A stretch of DNA of 64,000 nucleotides from Pontederia crassipes (GCA_030549335.1 CM060189.1:31457001-31521000); one strand, 5' to 3'; positions 51,110-63,425 are shown, counted from the stretch's first letter. The notes: generated by a model from the letters alone, not told the origin. Program-made: numbers and translations.

Positions 51110-51556
51110 CAAATAGCGACACCATAGCGTCTCATTGGCGTCTCAACGCATGTCGACGTTAATTTAAATATATCACACTTAGCGCTATCTTAACGTCTCA
51201 TTGGCGACACAAGCACGATCATATTTTCGTCAATATAGCGCCTTACTAGCGCCTACATTAGCCACACGTGGGCGTCGGAATAGCGCCTTATGTCTACTGC
51301 CCCTTGCGCGTTGACTTAGCGACGCGGTCCTGCTTCACACAGCCGCAAACATCGCGTCTTAATAACGTCGATATAGCGTCAACATGTAGGGCTAGTTGCG
51401 TCTCATTATCTTTGACTCTAGAGCGACGCCATTAGCCACCGATTACCAGCGTCTCAATTTTGCGACGCTAGTTAGACGCTCTTCACAATAGAGACGTAAT
51501 AGCGCCTCCCTAGCGTCTCCAACCTTGAGTCGCTAATTGTCAATTTTCTTGTAGTG
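51110..51556. repeat. CACTA subterminal repeat region and right terminus
   Basis: Many short copies of TAGCGCC, GCGTCTC and GCGACGC in both orientations fill this region, ending in CTTGTAGTG at 51556. In known En/Spm elements such repeats bind the element's own protein. Confidence 0.7.
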
Positions 51557-53573
51557 CATATGCCTTCAAGTTATGATATTCAACTTTTTTAAAAAACACA
51601 CAGCAGATCAAATGCTTATAATAGTCCTTGTTTGATTTTCTTGCTTGTCTAGTATTAAGACAATTAGTTTAATGAAGTTAAAAATTGCATCATGCCATGA
51701 TCCTTATATGAATCAGCTTCAAAGTGCTAAAAAATTCAAAAGGTTGGAGGCTTAAATAATTAGATTTGAAAATGCACTTTGCATGTGAACCTAGAAATCT
51801 AATGAGATTCTATTTATTAATCTGTCCAATGGCTCCATTAAGGCGTTTTAGCTTTCTTCTTAGAATCTTCTAAATCCCAGCATCAATTTTTCTTTGACAG
51901 TGCACATAGACAGAATTTTAATGGTTCAAAGACTCAATTTGTTATTGCTAGTAGATTACTTTATAAACTAGCTGAAATTTTTAATCCTTTTACTTAATTT
52001 ATTAAGATTTATTTCATATCATAATTTTAATATGAAGGGAGGCAAAGATGGCAACCCACATCTTCTTTGAGACACGCAAAAAGGGTAATGCCCTTGTTGA
52101 ACCCGATACAATTGAAAGACATGTAAGCATAAACTTTCTAAGCATGCTCAACTTGTCTTTTTTTTTAAATATGGTGCAATAATTATGATGTTGATTTTGT
52201 AGGCTGAACTTCAAGAACTATTACAATCTGAACCTAAACTTACAAGTATAAAAGTTGTAGAGCGGTGTTTTGGATCTCAAAATCGAAACCATGTGTTTGG
52301 CTTTGGAGGTGGGATAAATGCTCAAGATATGAGAGGATCCAATTCTTCAAAGAGTGCATTACTAAATGAATTACGTGCCACTCAGGAAGAAAATAAAATT
52401 ATTTGGGAGGAAAATGAATGTTTGAAAATTCGCTTAAATTCTATGGATGAAAAAATGCAACAGCTCATGCAACATTGCTTTTGTGGGGAATCTAATGTTA
52501 GGTCTTCACCAACATCACCATTGAATGAAGAAAACTAAAGTATTAAGTTATCTATGATAATATTTAAATCACAACAAATGTTAATTGCTAGTGTGATGTT
52601 CTTTTTCATATTTTTCAACTTTCATTCAATTGACAAGCTTTTCTATTGTTTGATAGGAAACTTTTGTTGAACGCTTTAACTTGGATATGTGGGCATGGTG
52701 GATATATGTTTCTTTTTGTAAATGAGACTCCCATCATATATTTAACATTTTCTATATATTGTCTTACATTTGTTTACATAACTTATATTAATAATTTTAG
52801 GACTTGAAGATACGGCGTGGAGTTAGGGACTTAATCATGGCGTTTTGAAGACAAAGAAGTCTAACTTGTTGATTTTTTTGGGGGAAACAATGAGATGAGA
52901 AAGTTGGATATATCTGAAACATCTATGTATGTGTTTTTTTTTGTGAAAAGTTAAATGTTGGATCAATGTTAAAAGTTGGATGTTTACAAGTGACAAAAAG
53001 ATAAATGTCAAATGGCTGAAAGTGAGACATGGAAATTGATGCTTCTTTTAGTTCTCGATTTATTTATTTTTAGATACAATTTTAAATCATATTAAATTTC
53101 AATTTTTACACCATAGCTTCAATCACCTTTAGTGTGGTCAATGTTATTCTTACCTTTAACGACCAGTATTTTCATCCTTATTTATTTTATGCTTGCTTAT
53201 TACAATATTTTTAATGACAAGCATCTTGGTCCTTGTTATCATTTTTCATGACAACATTTATATTGGTCATTAAAAACCTTCAATGACGGACTGTCGCTAT
53301 AAGTATTAATGACCTGCATCATGACGGTTGTAAAACATAACATTAGGGACCAGAAACTTGGTCCCCAAAATTATATTTAGTGACAGGATAGATTATGGTT
53401 TTTAATAGTTTTGACGACCACTTCTTTCGCTCGGTCGACATTAGGTTTTAACTGCGGAGTCTTTAGCGACCGGTGACGACCAGGTATTTTTGGTCATTAA
53501 TGATATATAACGACCTGAAAAAAGTTATTAACGACCATATATCCCTTCGTTAATGGTCGCTTTTCTTGTAGTG
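51557..53573 (+). mobile_element. Second CACTA element, right part only
   Basis: A second CACTA terminus GCTTTTCTTGTAGTG ends at 53573. The 450 bp before it are rich in CGACCA/TGGTCG and GACGACC motifs, a different subterminal repeat set from that of the first element. Its left part is missing: the known sequence starts right at the end of the first CACTA element, so the first may have inserted into or replaced part of this one. One gene fragment is present. Confidence 0.6.
52048..52538 (+). pseudogene. C-terminal part of a Transposase_24-type protein (second CACTA)
   Basis: Two exons, 52048-52122 and 52203-52538, joined by GT-AG in frame, read MATHIFFETRKKGNALVEPD, ELQELLQSEPKLTSIKVVER, RNHVFGFGGGINAQDM, then a coiled coil (ATQEENKIIWEENECLKIRL) and a stop. 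This is the usual end of plant Transposase_24 proteins. The first Met is probably internal, because the family has several hundred residues upstream. The two exons themselves are unbroken. Confidence 0.6.
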
Positions 53574-53749
53574 ATTCCTCATTTATTTTTCTTCTTAGTT
53601 ACTCTACAATTTTTTTTGGATGACATTTTTTCTTGCACTTTCAACATGCTAATTTACCATATCTTAATTGACTTTGTCGTCTTGACTTGGATCTCACTTG
53701 ATTTTGTCCTCATTATTGTGTTGTTCCTCTACTCTCTGCACTCAACGTC

Positions 53750-54380
53750 AAACTTGAGGCATCTCCTGATTCTCTCCTGCTAACATCTTTACTTAAAATC
53801 AAATCTCAAATATCATTGAGCTTCAAATTCGTTGAACTACAAGCTGTTGATCGCCGTTACACTCGAACTTTTTTATGAAAAGGACAACAAGATCAAAGCT
53901 TTCACTTTATCATCAAAAGTGATACTCACTGTATTTAATTGTGTATGATGACATTAAATTTGTTGATGTGATCCGCGACTGAAGCCTCTTCAAACTTCTT
54001 CATGTTCAATAACCTTCTCAGCAATCCATCTTATTCGATGCATATGACTTCTTGTACATGTTTGATAATGCCTTCATCAAACATTTTGTGTTCTTCTCAT
54101 TCAAGATGTTAAATGCTACGTTCCACACCAACATTTGATAACACTAAGTGCTTGCCGGTCCAAGATGTCTAGTTCACATCGCTCTTTGTCTCTAATTTCT
54201 CCTTAGAGAGAGGCTCCTGTAATTTCTTTTGATACAATATTCAATCTACATTTTTCATAAGTCAAAATCTTTATCATCAAACTTTTCAAACTTGACATTT
54301 CCGTCATCTGTCGCCATCGCTTTCAATGCACATGAACTCCTTGTCGTAGCTCTAATACCAATTATTGCAAAAAATGTATC
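53750..54380 (-). mobile_element. Copia gag fossil next to a primer-binding-like site
   Basis: The minus strand reads MATDDGNVKFEKFDDKDFDL and further stretches resembling plant Copia gag (such as NMKKFEEASVADHINKFN). Just upstream is TTGGTATTAGAGC, a variant of the initiator-tRNA primer site. It is a broken remnant; the matching LTRs were not delimited. Confidence 0.6.
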
Positions 54381-54459
54381 AAGCAATCCCCTGATACCAA
54401 TAGGTGGGTGGAAATGAAGAATAGAAAAGTGGAAGAGTAACATGTAATCATACAAAGAA

Positions 54460-56700
54460 AGATATGTAAATTTATGTGGTTCAAATACTGTCTCCTATGT
54501 TCTACTCCATACTTAAGGTAATTATAATATCCCACAATCTCATTATCATAGTTATATAAAGTTACAATCTCTCAAATTCTCTCTACAATAACTGACAAAT
54601 TAGTTATAAGTCAATATTAAAATTGTCTTTTTATATGAGATCTCACTGAAGCAATTTACGCGGAGAAATGGCTTGGGTATAGTGTTAAAATGTTTGCGAG
54701 TTGAATAAAAATAAGATATGGAATAAAATAAAATTCAAGGGCATTTGTATATTCTAGGTGTATGTACTAATGATGATTCATACTAAAATAAAGTATACAA
54801 TTAATCGTGATAAAAAAAATTTATTTTTACATGTGTGCACTATATATGTGTGTGAATTTATGTGCAAAGGTGTAAAATTTATGATAAACTTTAATCATAG
54901 TAATGCAATTCAAAGTTTAAAAAGTTGTATACCAACTGAATTTAACCTAAAGTGCACGGTGTATTATTTTGTAGTAACTTGATGTATCATTTTCACATGG
55001 AGAAAAATGTTACCACTATACAGAACTAAGTATTTAAAATTATGCATGACTAAATACTTAACAAAAATTAAAGAAAACAATAAATTGTAGTTGTCAAATG
55101 GAACATAAAACTCCTATACTTTTTTTGTAGTTTTCATATATAAGGTGTCTAATCAAAGAAGTAAATGAGACAAACGTAAATGCAACTATAAATGAGAATT
55201 CAATACATCCATATTTTCTGGATTCAAAGTAGTATTAGCACATTGCGACTCCCATAGTAATGATGCACTATCTTGAGTTGCTGTTCTTTGGGAGATCGAC
55301 TCGCTATTGTCACGCTTTGGCTCAGACCATGTCTTCTTAATTGATGGGTGATATGAGAAGATAAATGGGAGAGGTTCACCAGTAGTGAATGACGCTTAGA
55401 GTTTATCTGTAACTGATCCATTCTAAGTGATTAGTTCCTTGTTTTGATGATTTTTTTGTTCTTTTCTTTATAGTTTTTTGAAGAACAAAAATTTCGTATC
55501 TTCTTTCATAATATTGAACTACTCTCAGTTGCTACATTGATCAATAGCAATAATCATAAGAAAAATTCATGATTAGATCGTCATTGCAAAAGGGATTAAT
55601 GTGTGAGGAGAGAAATGGACGGCTTTCTACTGGAAGATCAAAATGGAAATAGCTCGATAAAGGAATCAACATCGGAAGATCGACGAGGACTAACTCTATA
55701 AAGGAATTAACACAGAAAGAATAACGAAGCTTCAACAAGAAGCTAGATAGCTTTCGATCTAGCATCATGTTTCTTTCCTTGCCTCTCTAGAGATGAACGA
55801 CACTATGGGAGGAAAATCACCGACAACTAAATTCCCTAAGGCGAGATCAACTACTAATTAATATCGAAGGTGGAAAATATCACTAATTTACTTGCATAGT
55901 GTGCTGGTAGCAGGCGTGCCCCCCCCCCCCCCCCCCCCCCCCCCACTCCCCACACACACATAAATAAATAAATAAATATATATGGGTTTAATGTACATGT
56001 CAAACATTTTTCGTGTGAACCACATGCCAAATGACTTTGCACATACATTTCTTTATTTTTTATATCTTTCTTCATTAATAATTTAAAATAATTATTGATG
56101 ATAACAAAAATATGATTCAAATCATCAACAAATTATATTTATCATTTTTAAAACTTCACAAACTTATGCACATTATGATCCTTCGTAATAGATATAATCA
56201 ATTTAAATAAAATCCTATTTTAGTTTTAGTGAATTTACGATTTTCTTGTTAATATTCTTTGATTTTCAGATATGTGTTATTTCATATAACACACTTTTGT
56301 TGTAAATTAATTTTCTATAATTTGAGAAGATTTTTTGTTATTTTTTTCCTAAAACCACTTAGTCCTCTACTTCTTTCTTTCTATTAGATATAAGATATTT
56401 ACAAAAAGATAAAGAAACTTATGCCGCTAACAGTTTCATTTCAGCAATATCCCTATATCTGGGCATTCCATAACAAATCCTATCAAGTTATCGTAATTTG
56501 CAGTAAAATAAAGTTTGAATATCCAACTTATTAATTAAGAATAATAATCCATAGATTTGACCAGCCAATGCAGACGCAAATTTGCTAACCCGACAGCTGT
56601 GGTTGTGAAACTAAATTTAGCTTGAGACCAGGACATAAATCTGGCCGTCTCTGCCTCCAAAGTTTAAGGGCACCCCCTTCTCTCTCCCTCCCTCCTCTTG
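54460..56700. other. AT-rich spacer upstream of the beta-galactosidase gene
   Basis: I see no gene. A run of 26 C occupies 55919-55944, followed by a CA-rich and an ATAA-repeat patch. Confidence 0.5.
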
Positions 56701-56705
56701 GTACG

Positions 56706-56713
56706 TATTTATA
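56706..56713 (+). promoter_or_regulatory. Probable TATA box of the beta-galactosidase gene
   Basis: TATTTATA lies 50 bp upstream of the start codon, after a CT-rich stretch (56680-56698). If used, the leader would be only about 20-25 nt long, which is short but possible. Confidence 0.45.
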
Positions 56714-56762
56714 CCAGGTACATTGCAATTGCATGGTGCAAGCCGCTACGTACAACAGCGCC

Positions 56763-56940
56763 ATGGAGATCACTTCCAATACTTGTTTCGTAGCTTTAGC
56801 AGTCGTCTCTAGTTTATGTTGTATAGCGACCTCGACTGAGGTCTCCCATGACGGCCGCGCGATCACAATCGACGGCCGGCGAAGGGTTCTCTTCTCCGGC
56901 GCCATCCACTATCCACGTAGCACTCCCGAGGTACTCGTCA

Positions 56941-56989
<49 letters not shown>

Positions 56990-57726
56990 TCCTTAGTTAA
57001 ACCCACATGTACGCATGCTTGGAAATATTGTTGGCGTGTTTAATTAATTACGTCTACTATACATCCATGCATGCATTACATATCTATGATATATACATGT
57101 GCTTAGTTAATCCATTAACTAACAACGATAAATAATAGAATTAGTCACTTGTTTATCTTGATGATTAACTAATCCATTGGTTAATTTGTAGATGTGGCCT
57201 GACTTGATCCAAAAGGCCAAGGATGGAGGTCTCGACGCGATTGAGACCTACCTTTTCTGGAACGGCCACGAGCCCAGACGCCGTGAGGTCGTAACTTTAA
57301 CTAATATATATATTTATTTTTGTTATTATGTTAAAATTAATGTTATGCAACATGTATGGATGATGAAAGTTATATAAGTCGTTTTAATTAATTACCTCAT
57401 CGAAAAAAATATATTAATGTATGCAAAATTTGGAAATTACAGTACAATTTCGAAGGGAACTACGATATAATTAGGTTCCTAAAGGAAATCCAGAAAGCGG
57501 GATTATACGCCATCCTTCGCCTAGGGCCATATGCTTGTGCGGAATGGACCTACGGGTATTTAATTTATAATAAATATATTTACATTTATATTTACTATTA
57601 TCTACATTTTTTATTATTGTTACTGAATTTTGTGCATGGTTTTGAATTTTGAACAGGGGACTTCCTGCTTGGCTCCGCCAAATTCCAGGAATGCAAATGA
57701 GGACCAACAACCAGCCATTCAAAGTA

Positions 57727-57757
<31 letters not shown>

Positions 57758-58241
57758 AAATTATACATGTCTTATTATTTAATTAATAATTTTGGATTAT
57801 ATCTTGCAATTAATAAATTTTGCATTCTGACTTAAATCATAATTCTCGATTAACAAGGACGAAATGCAAACCTTCATCGCCTTGATAGTGGACATGGTCA
57901 AGAAAGAAGGCCTTCTGGCACCACAGGGCGGACCCATCATCGTGGCTCAGGCCTCTCCCTCTTCTCACTACCATTCGTATATTACACTGTGAAAATTGTA
58001 ACACATACATTATAATATTTACATATCATTAGTTATTTGTCATATATATATATATTTGTTAATTTGTAGTTTGAAACATCTCCTCCTACAGATTGAGAAC
58101 GAGTATGGAAATGTCATGGGGCCATATCATGAGGGAGGCAAAGAGTACGTGAAGTGGAGTGCCAAATTGGCGGAATCCTTCAACGTTAGCGTGCCATGGA
58201 TCATGTGTCAGCAAGATGATGCTCCCCAGCCAATGGTACAT

Positions 58242-58279
<38 letters not shown>

Positions 58280-61087
58280 GATCGATCAATTTGCTCATTT
58301 CAGTTGTGATACTGATTATTTAATGAAATAACTAAGCTTGATGTTTTTCTTGTCTTAATTTCTCCCAGATTAACACCTGCAATGGGTTCTACTGCACCAG
58401 GTTCGTACCCAACAATCCAAGCAGTCCAAAGATGTGGACAGAGAACTGGACTGGATGGTCAGTCTCTCTCTCTCTCTCTAAATTTGTTGCATGCACTATT
58501 TAATAATCAGCATTAATTAGTCTTAAAAGAGTATATAGAATCATGGGTTCATATTATATATATGTACAGGTTCAAGGGCTGGAGCAAACCAACACCATAC
58601 AGACCTGCAGAAGACGTAGCCTACGCAGTTGCTCGTTTCATCCAATTGAACGGCACATTTGTTAACTATTATATGGTAAAGTTTCATATATGACTATCTA
58701 TCAATATATACATATTTTTATGGCATGCATAATTATTAATGTCAAGTCAATACTTAAATTATGCACTTTAGTGTTCAGGCAGCAATGCATATTAATTAAA
58801 GATGTAATTAACTTTGTGCACTCGATCTCTTAATTACATATAGTATCATGGAGGCACCAACTTTGGACGCACGTCAGGAGGTCCTTACTTGACTACATCC
58901 TACGACTACGATGCCCCTCTTGATGAATATGGTATCCAAAACATACACAAACTGGATTGATCATGACAGCTTATATAAGAATTTAAATCTAAATTTAAAT
59001 TATAGCAATATGTACACCAGCTTTTTTTCTTTTCATTTATATACTCTCTTAATTAATTAATTAATTAGGAAATTTGAGGGAGCCAAAATGGGGTCACTTG
59101 AAGGAGCTTCATGCCGCCATTAAACTGATGGAGAAGCCTATCACACTGGGACAAACCGGCAGCATCAACTTTGGCAATGGCGTCTGGGTACATATATTAT
59201 CCATAATTTCTTCAAATTTAAATGCGTTCTCACCATACGTCTATATGTATAGCTAAAACTTTGATAAGAAGAAACATGCATGCATTAATATATGCTCTTG
59301 AACTTAATCGCAACTATTTGATTAATTAATTCGCACACGAATATATCTTGCAGTTGACAAAGTACTTTGGCATTGGCGTAACTCCTGGTTGCTTCATCAG
59401 CAACGAGAACAGTTCGTCTGATGCAACGATCACCTTCGAAGGCGCCCAGTATCATCTGCCTGCGTGGTCTGTCAGCATTCTCCCAGACTGCATAAAGGAA
59501 GTCTACAACACGGCCAAGGTACGTTCACAAACTCCACCTGATATCGACGTCCTACGATTAATCAAGCTTCTAACTTTTAAATTAATGCAATGCTGTTAAT
59601 TTTCCATCTCGTTAATTATATATTTGATGGGTACGTTCAGGTCACAGCTCAGAGTTCTATCATGGTGAAGAAGCCAACAGAGGTTACTGCCGGGACATTG
59701 CAATGGTCATGGAGGCCCGAAACCATGAAGAAAACATTGAAAGGCTTGGGGGGTTCTTTTAGCTCTAATGAACTCTCAGATCAAATTATTGTCGGTGCTG
59801 ATCAGAGCGACTACTTGTGGTACATGACCAGGTATGTTTGCATGTGTACATAAACTAAAAAAATATGTATGACATGCATGCGATATATTCTGGATTGATT
59901 GAAATTGATTTTGTGTACCTGGTGTTCATATGCACGCAGTCTGGATGTTGACAGTGAACAACAAGCAACTCTTCGTGTCCATTCAAAGGGCCATGTCCTC
60001 CATGCCTTCGTCAATAACCGACGGACAGGTAAAACTTAAGATTTATGCTCAATTAATTAATATACATATACAGCAGAAGGTAAAATATTTTATTATTACG
60101 TGTGATACATTAAATAATAAATTTTACCCGTGTAGGATCATATTATGCTCCCTATGGAAACTACGCCTTTGTGTTTGAGAGAAATGTCACCCTCAAACAA
60201 GGAACAAATCATATTTCGTTGCTCAGTGGAACCGTTGGCCTGAAGGTTCGCTCAATGTGTTTGCAGTTTGCACTCGAAGTCTTCTTAACATATACCAAAT
60301 TTATATACGCTGTATTCCTAAGTATATACTACAGAATGACTAATTAAATGATTGATCTCATGCTGCAAACGAATAGAACTATGGAGCCTTTTACGAGATG
60401 GATCCCGCCGGAATCGTGGGCGGACCGGTCGAGCTGATCGGATCCAACGCTAAATTCGATATTTCCAAGAATTTATGGTCTTACAAGGTACACAAAAAGA
60501 TTGGGAAAAAAAAACGGGACCCTCGTTTTTTGTTCATTCAGTTCGATGCATGTAATTGTTTAATATGGAATCCGGGTCTGCAACTAACGAAAAAAATGGC
60601 ACATGCGATGTTTAATTTCTGAACAGGTCGGCCTCGACGGCGAGCAGAGAAAAGTCCGCCTCGGCAGTCCGGCCGTTAAGTTCCGGACGACCAAACCTCG
60701 CATCAACAAGCCCCTCACTTGGTACCAGGTATATATATATGTGTTGTGTGTGTATTAACATCATTTTGGATCTTTGATCACTACATGCGGTGCGTACGTT
60801 GTACATCTTCATCGATCTCACTAATTAATTAACTTAGAAGTTTCTAATCAAGTCGTTTATGTTCATCATGAAGGCCACTTTCCAAACTCCTTGTGGTTCG
60901 GACCCTGTGGTGGTGGACTTGGCCGGACTGGGCAAGGGAGAGGCGTGGGTGAACGGCAACAGCCTCGGACGCTACTGGCCGAGCGCCGTCGCTCCCAAGG
61001 ACAGCTGCAAGAAGTGCGTCTACAGGGGCAAATACGAATCCGACAAGTGCGAGACTGGCTGCGGGGAGCCTTCGCAGAGATGGTAAT

Positions 61088-61146
<59 letters not shown>

Positions 61147-61624
61147 GCACTGGATCCATACATGCATGCATGCAGAACCATGATCTGACAACATATGAAC
61201 GTAACACGTTGTGCAATCAACGTACAGGTACCACGTACCGCGGTCGTTCCTCAAGGCGAACGAGCCGAACACGCTGGTCTTGTTCGAGGAGGCCGGCGGC
61301 GACCCGACCAACGTCAGCTTCCAGACGGTGGTCACCGGCACAGTGTGCGCGAGCGCCGAAGAAGGGAAGACCGTGACCCTGACGTGCCGCGGCGGCTCCG
61401 GCGCCATCTCCAAGATCGACTTCGCCAGCTTCGGCGACCCCACGGGCGAATGCGGGGCGTTCGCCAAGGGCGGGTGCGAGTCGAGCCAGGCCCTCGACGC
61501 CGTGGCCAAGGTGTGCGTGGGGAAGCAGTCGTGCTCGATCGAGATCGGAGAGGCGCTGCTCGGCCAGACCACTTGCGGCGGCGACGGCGCCGCAAGAAGG
61601 CTGGCGGTTCAAGCAACTTGCTGA
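56763..61624 (+). CDS. BGAL: Beta-galactosidase, GH35, with SUEL-lectin tail
   Basis: Plant GH35 enzymes trim galactose from cell-wall galactans, usually in the apoplast. Eighteen exons give 818 residues: 56763-56930, 57192-57287, 57443-57555, 57657-57723, 57858-57950, 58092-58235, 58369-58457, 58570-58675, 58844-58931, 59069-59187, 59354-59518, 59641-59831, 59940-60028, 60136-60245, 60377-60487, 60627-60728, 60874-61082, 61228-61624. A signal peptide (residues 1-25) is followed by the catalytic domain ([20 protein letters not shown]), the family signature [14 protein letters not shown] with the acid/base Glu, and the nucleophile Glu in WTENWTGW. Beta-sandwich domains follow ([16 protein letters not shown]), then a Cys-rich SUEL/Gal-lectin domain ([20 protein letters not shown]) to the end at QATC. 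The layout fits the BGAL7/15 group. The junction after exon 5 lacks a GT donor at the expected place; all others are GT-AG. Several introns begin with TA repeats. Confidence 0.93.
61088..61145. repeat. (TA)n microsatellite in beta-galactosidase intron 17
   Basis: About 27 TA units start six bases after the GT donor. Similar tracts lie near the donors of intron 1 (about 56945-56988) and intron 6 (about 58255-58279). Confidence 0.9.
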
Positions 61625-62530
61625 CCACGCGCGCAAACTCTATCTCTATGTATGTCTCTACGTATCTATCTATTATGCGTAGCATAATTGTGGCGTGGTG
61701 TTTGCCAAGTTCTGATTAAGGACGTGCAACCGCAAGAACGCTGCATATATAATATGTACTGGAGTTATATAAACGAGATAATATATAGTATTGCTTCTAT
61801 TACAATAAGCGTACTTTGTTGGATGTTTTAACTGTAAGCCACGTTCTGGATGAGAACGTAAGAAAGAGTAAGCCATGATACATTCAATTAAAAAAAAACA
61901 TCATACGTAATTAGAAAAGTGGGCAACTTTTTATGACTGACCAGGATTTTATAAAAGCGATGGGGAAAAAAAAATTCTCCATGGAAGGAGAGTCTTTTTC
62001 TCGTTTCAAGTGATAATAATACTAGTAACAGTTTTTCTTATATTTAATTGAGTATATAAAACAATTTTCAATGGTTTTCGATAAACAAACTCTAAATATA
62101 TAAACTATATTTTTTTGCAGAAAATGTAATATTCCTAACTTAACCCATCCGTATAAAATTACATGTGTTAACACTGTATTAGGTGATTGATATGCATTAA
62201 GGTATATGTGCTAAGATTTAAATTTCAGCTTTGGTTGTTGAGGGGTAGATCGAATATCGAGAAATTTCATTAGAGGTATGAAAATATGATTTCTGAAATG
62301 TTTGAAATTTCGAAAAAAGTGCTCGTAATTGTTTCCCTACGCTAAAGTATGAATTTAATTTTCAAGATAAAGTTTGGTTAGGTTAAATGATAGTACAAAA
62401 ATAAAAATAAAAATCGTGGAATCTCTTGTCAATCAGAAACTCATATTTAATTTGATTTTTTTGAAATTTATTTTTTTAAAATATTTTATTTGAATATAAA
62501 TGAAAGTAGTGTTCTATTATATGTAATGTA
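61625..62530. other. Spacer after the beta-galactosidase gene
   Basis: The 3' UTR should lie at the start; possible poly(A) signals are loose. The rest is AT-rich, with no gene seen. Confidence 0.4.
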
Positions 62531-62536
62531 TTAAAT

Positions 62537-62715
62537 AAATAACAACAACAACAACAAAGCCTTATCCCACTAGGTGGGGTCGGCTACATGGATCATACGA
62601 TGCCATTCGTTGATCCATGTTCATAAGATTCGACAGAATTTTATGCTGGCTGTCGGGGCCTAACACAACCCTCCTCCTTTATCCGGGCTTGGGACTGGCT
62701 ATAAAATATAGGCGG
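62537..62715 (-). mobile_element. Au-like SINE
   Basis: On the minus strand it reads CCCGGATAAAGGAGGAGGGT near the start, then GGCCCCGACAGCC, and ends with CCACCTAGTGGGATAAGGC and (TTG)n, the hallmarks of plant Au-type SINEs. The last 60 bp match the tail of the RTE LINE at 30.18 kb, the expected partner for its mobilisation. The exact 5' end and target duplication were not fixed. Confidence 0.7.
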
Positions 62716-62929
62716 AGTTCAAATCAGAAGATAAATATTGAATTAAATTCTTTCTACTACTATTATCAATTGGACAAAAAATAGGAACACCAAAACTTAG
62801 TAAATCGATACAAACGTCTAAGTAAAATCTAGTCATTCATCATTGTCCACATAATGGATAATAACAAAATTAGCCTATCCATGAAATCTCCCCTTAGAAA
62901 AGATAACAATGATAAATGATCGCAGACAA

Positions 62930-63170
62930 TTTCAGCAGCATGTCCAGAATGGTCGAGACAATTAACACTATCCTCTATCTTCTTTCAGAGACTTTCACTG
63001 CTCCCAGCCTCTATCTTTGTCTTCTCCCTGCCACCATGATTCCAGATACCTTTAGGGCGGACTACAAACTCTTTTGGCATTCTCTGGTGCCGCTTAAAGA
63101 CGAGATGCTTGGCTTATGCAGCGTGACATGATCCTTACCAGAGTTTACACTTTATCCGGACTACTATTAT
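62930..63170 (+). mobile_element. L1-type LINE fragment
   Basis: Stretches such as LLPATMIPDTFRADYKLFWH and LVPLK, followed by a frame change and CAGCGTGACATGATCC, parallel the same part of the L1 remnant at 3.5 kb (LPATSSPNTFKANCRL, VPLKAKIFA). It is the region just before the zinc-binding domain of a plant L1 reverse transcriptase. Short and broken. Confidence 0.5.
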
Positions 63171-63425
63171 CAATTGGCCGATGATGGAAAGCATCGCCAA
63201 TTATTAAATTTCTAACATGTCAGAAGCCACTAGTTTAGTAGCCCATAATAGAGGTCAGAAAACTAGATGATTAGGTTAAAGGTTATCAAATCAGCCACGT
63301 GCCAAAATTTATTGCAGATTGGAGATGTCCATTCAAGTTCAACTCTGGCCATTGATTCAAAGTTAGCCTTAATTTGAATTAGTTATAACAAATAATGTAA
63401 ATATTAACAGAAATGTAAGCACCAC

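Larger units (their letters stand above)
44283..51556 (+). mobile_element. CACTA (En/Spm) transposon, left end not found, split by a Copia insertion
   Basis: The right end reads TTTTCTTGTAGTG (ending 51556), the inverse of CACTACAAGAAAA, the signature end of plant CACTA elements. The last 450 bp (51110-51556) are packed with short repeats around TAGCG, GCGTCTC and GCGACGC, the subterminal sites such elements use to bind their transposase. Inside, on the plus strand, is a gene of the plant Transposase_24 (En/Spm-associated) type, in two blocks either side of the Copia element. I found no CACTACAAG start on the left, so the left limit is only where recognisable element sequence begins. No DDE transposase (TNPD type) is recognised, except perhaps an acidic tail at 44344-44572. 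Confidence 0.65.

Noticed and set aside
61195-61719. 174-codon plus frame and minus frames up to 242 codons over the end of the beta-galactosidase gene
   Set aside because: Out of frame with the SUEL domain, and the minus frames run through a (TA)n tract.
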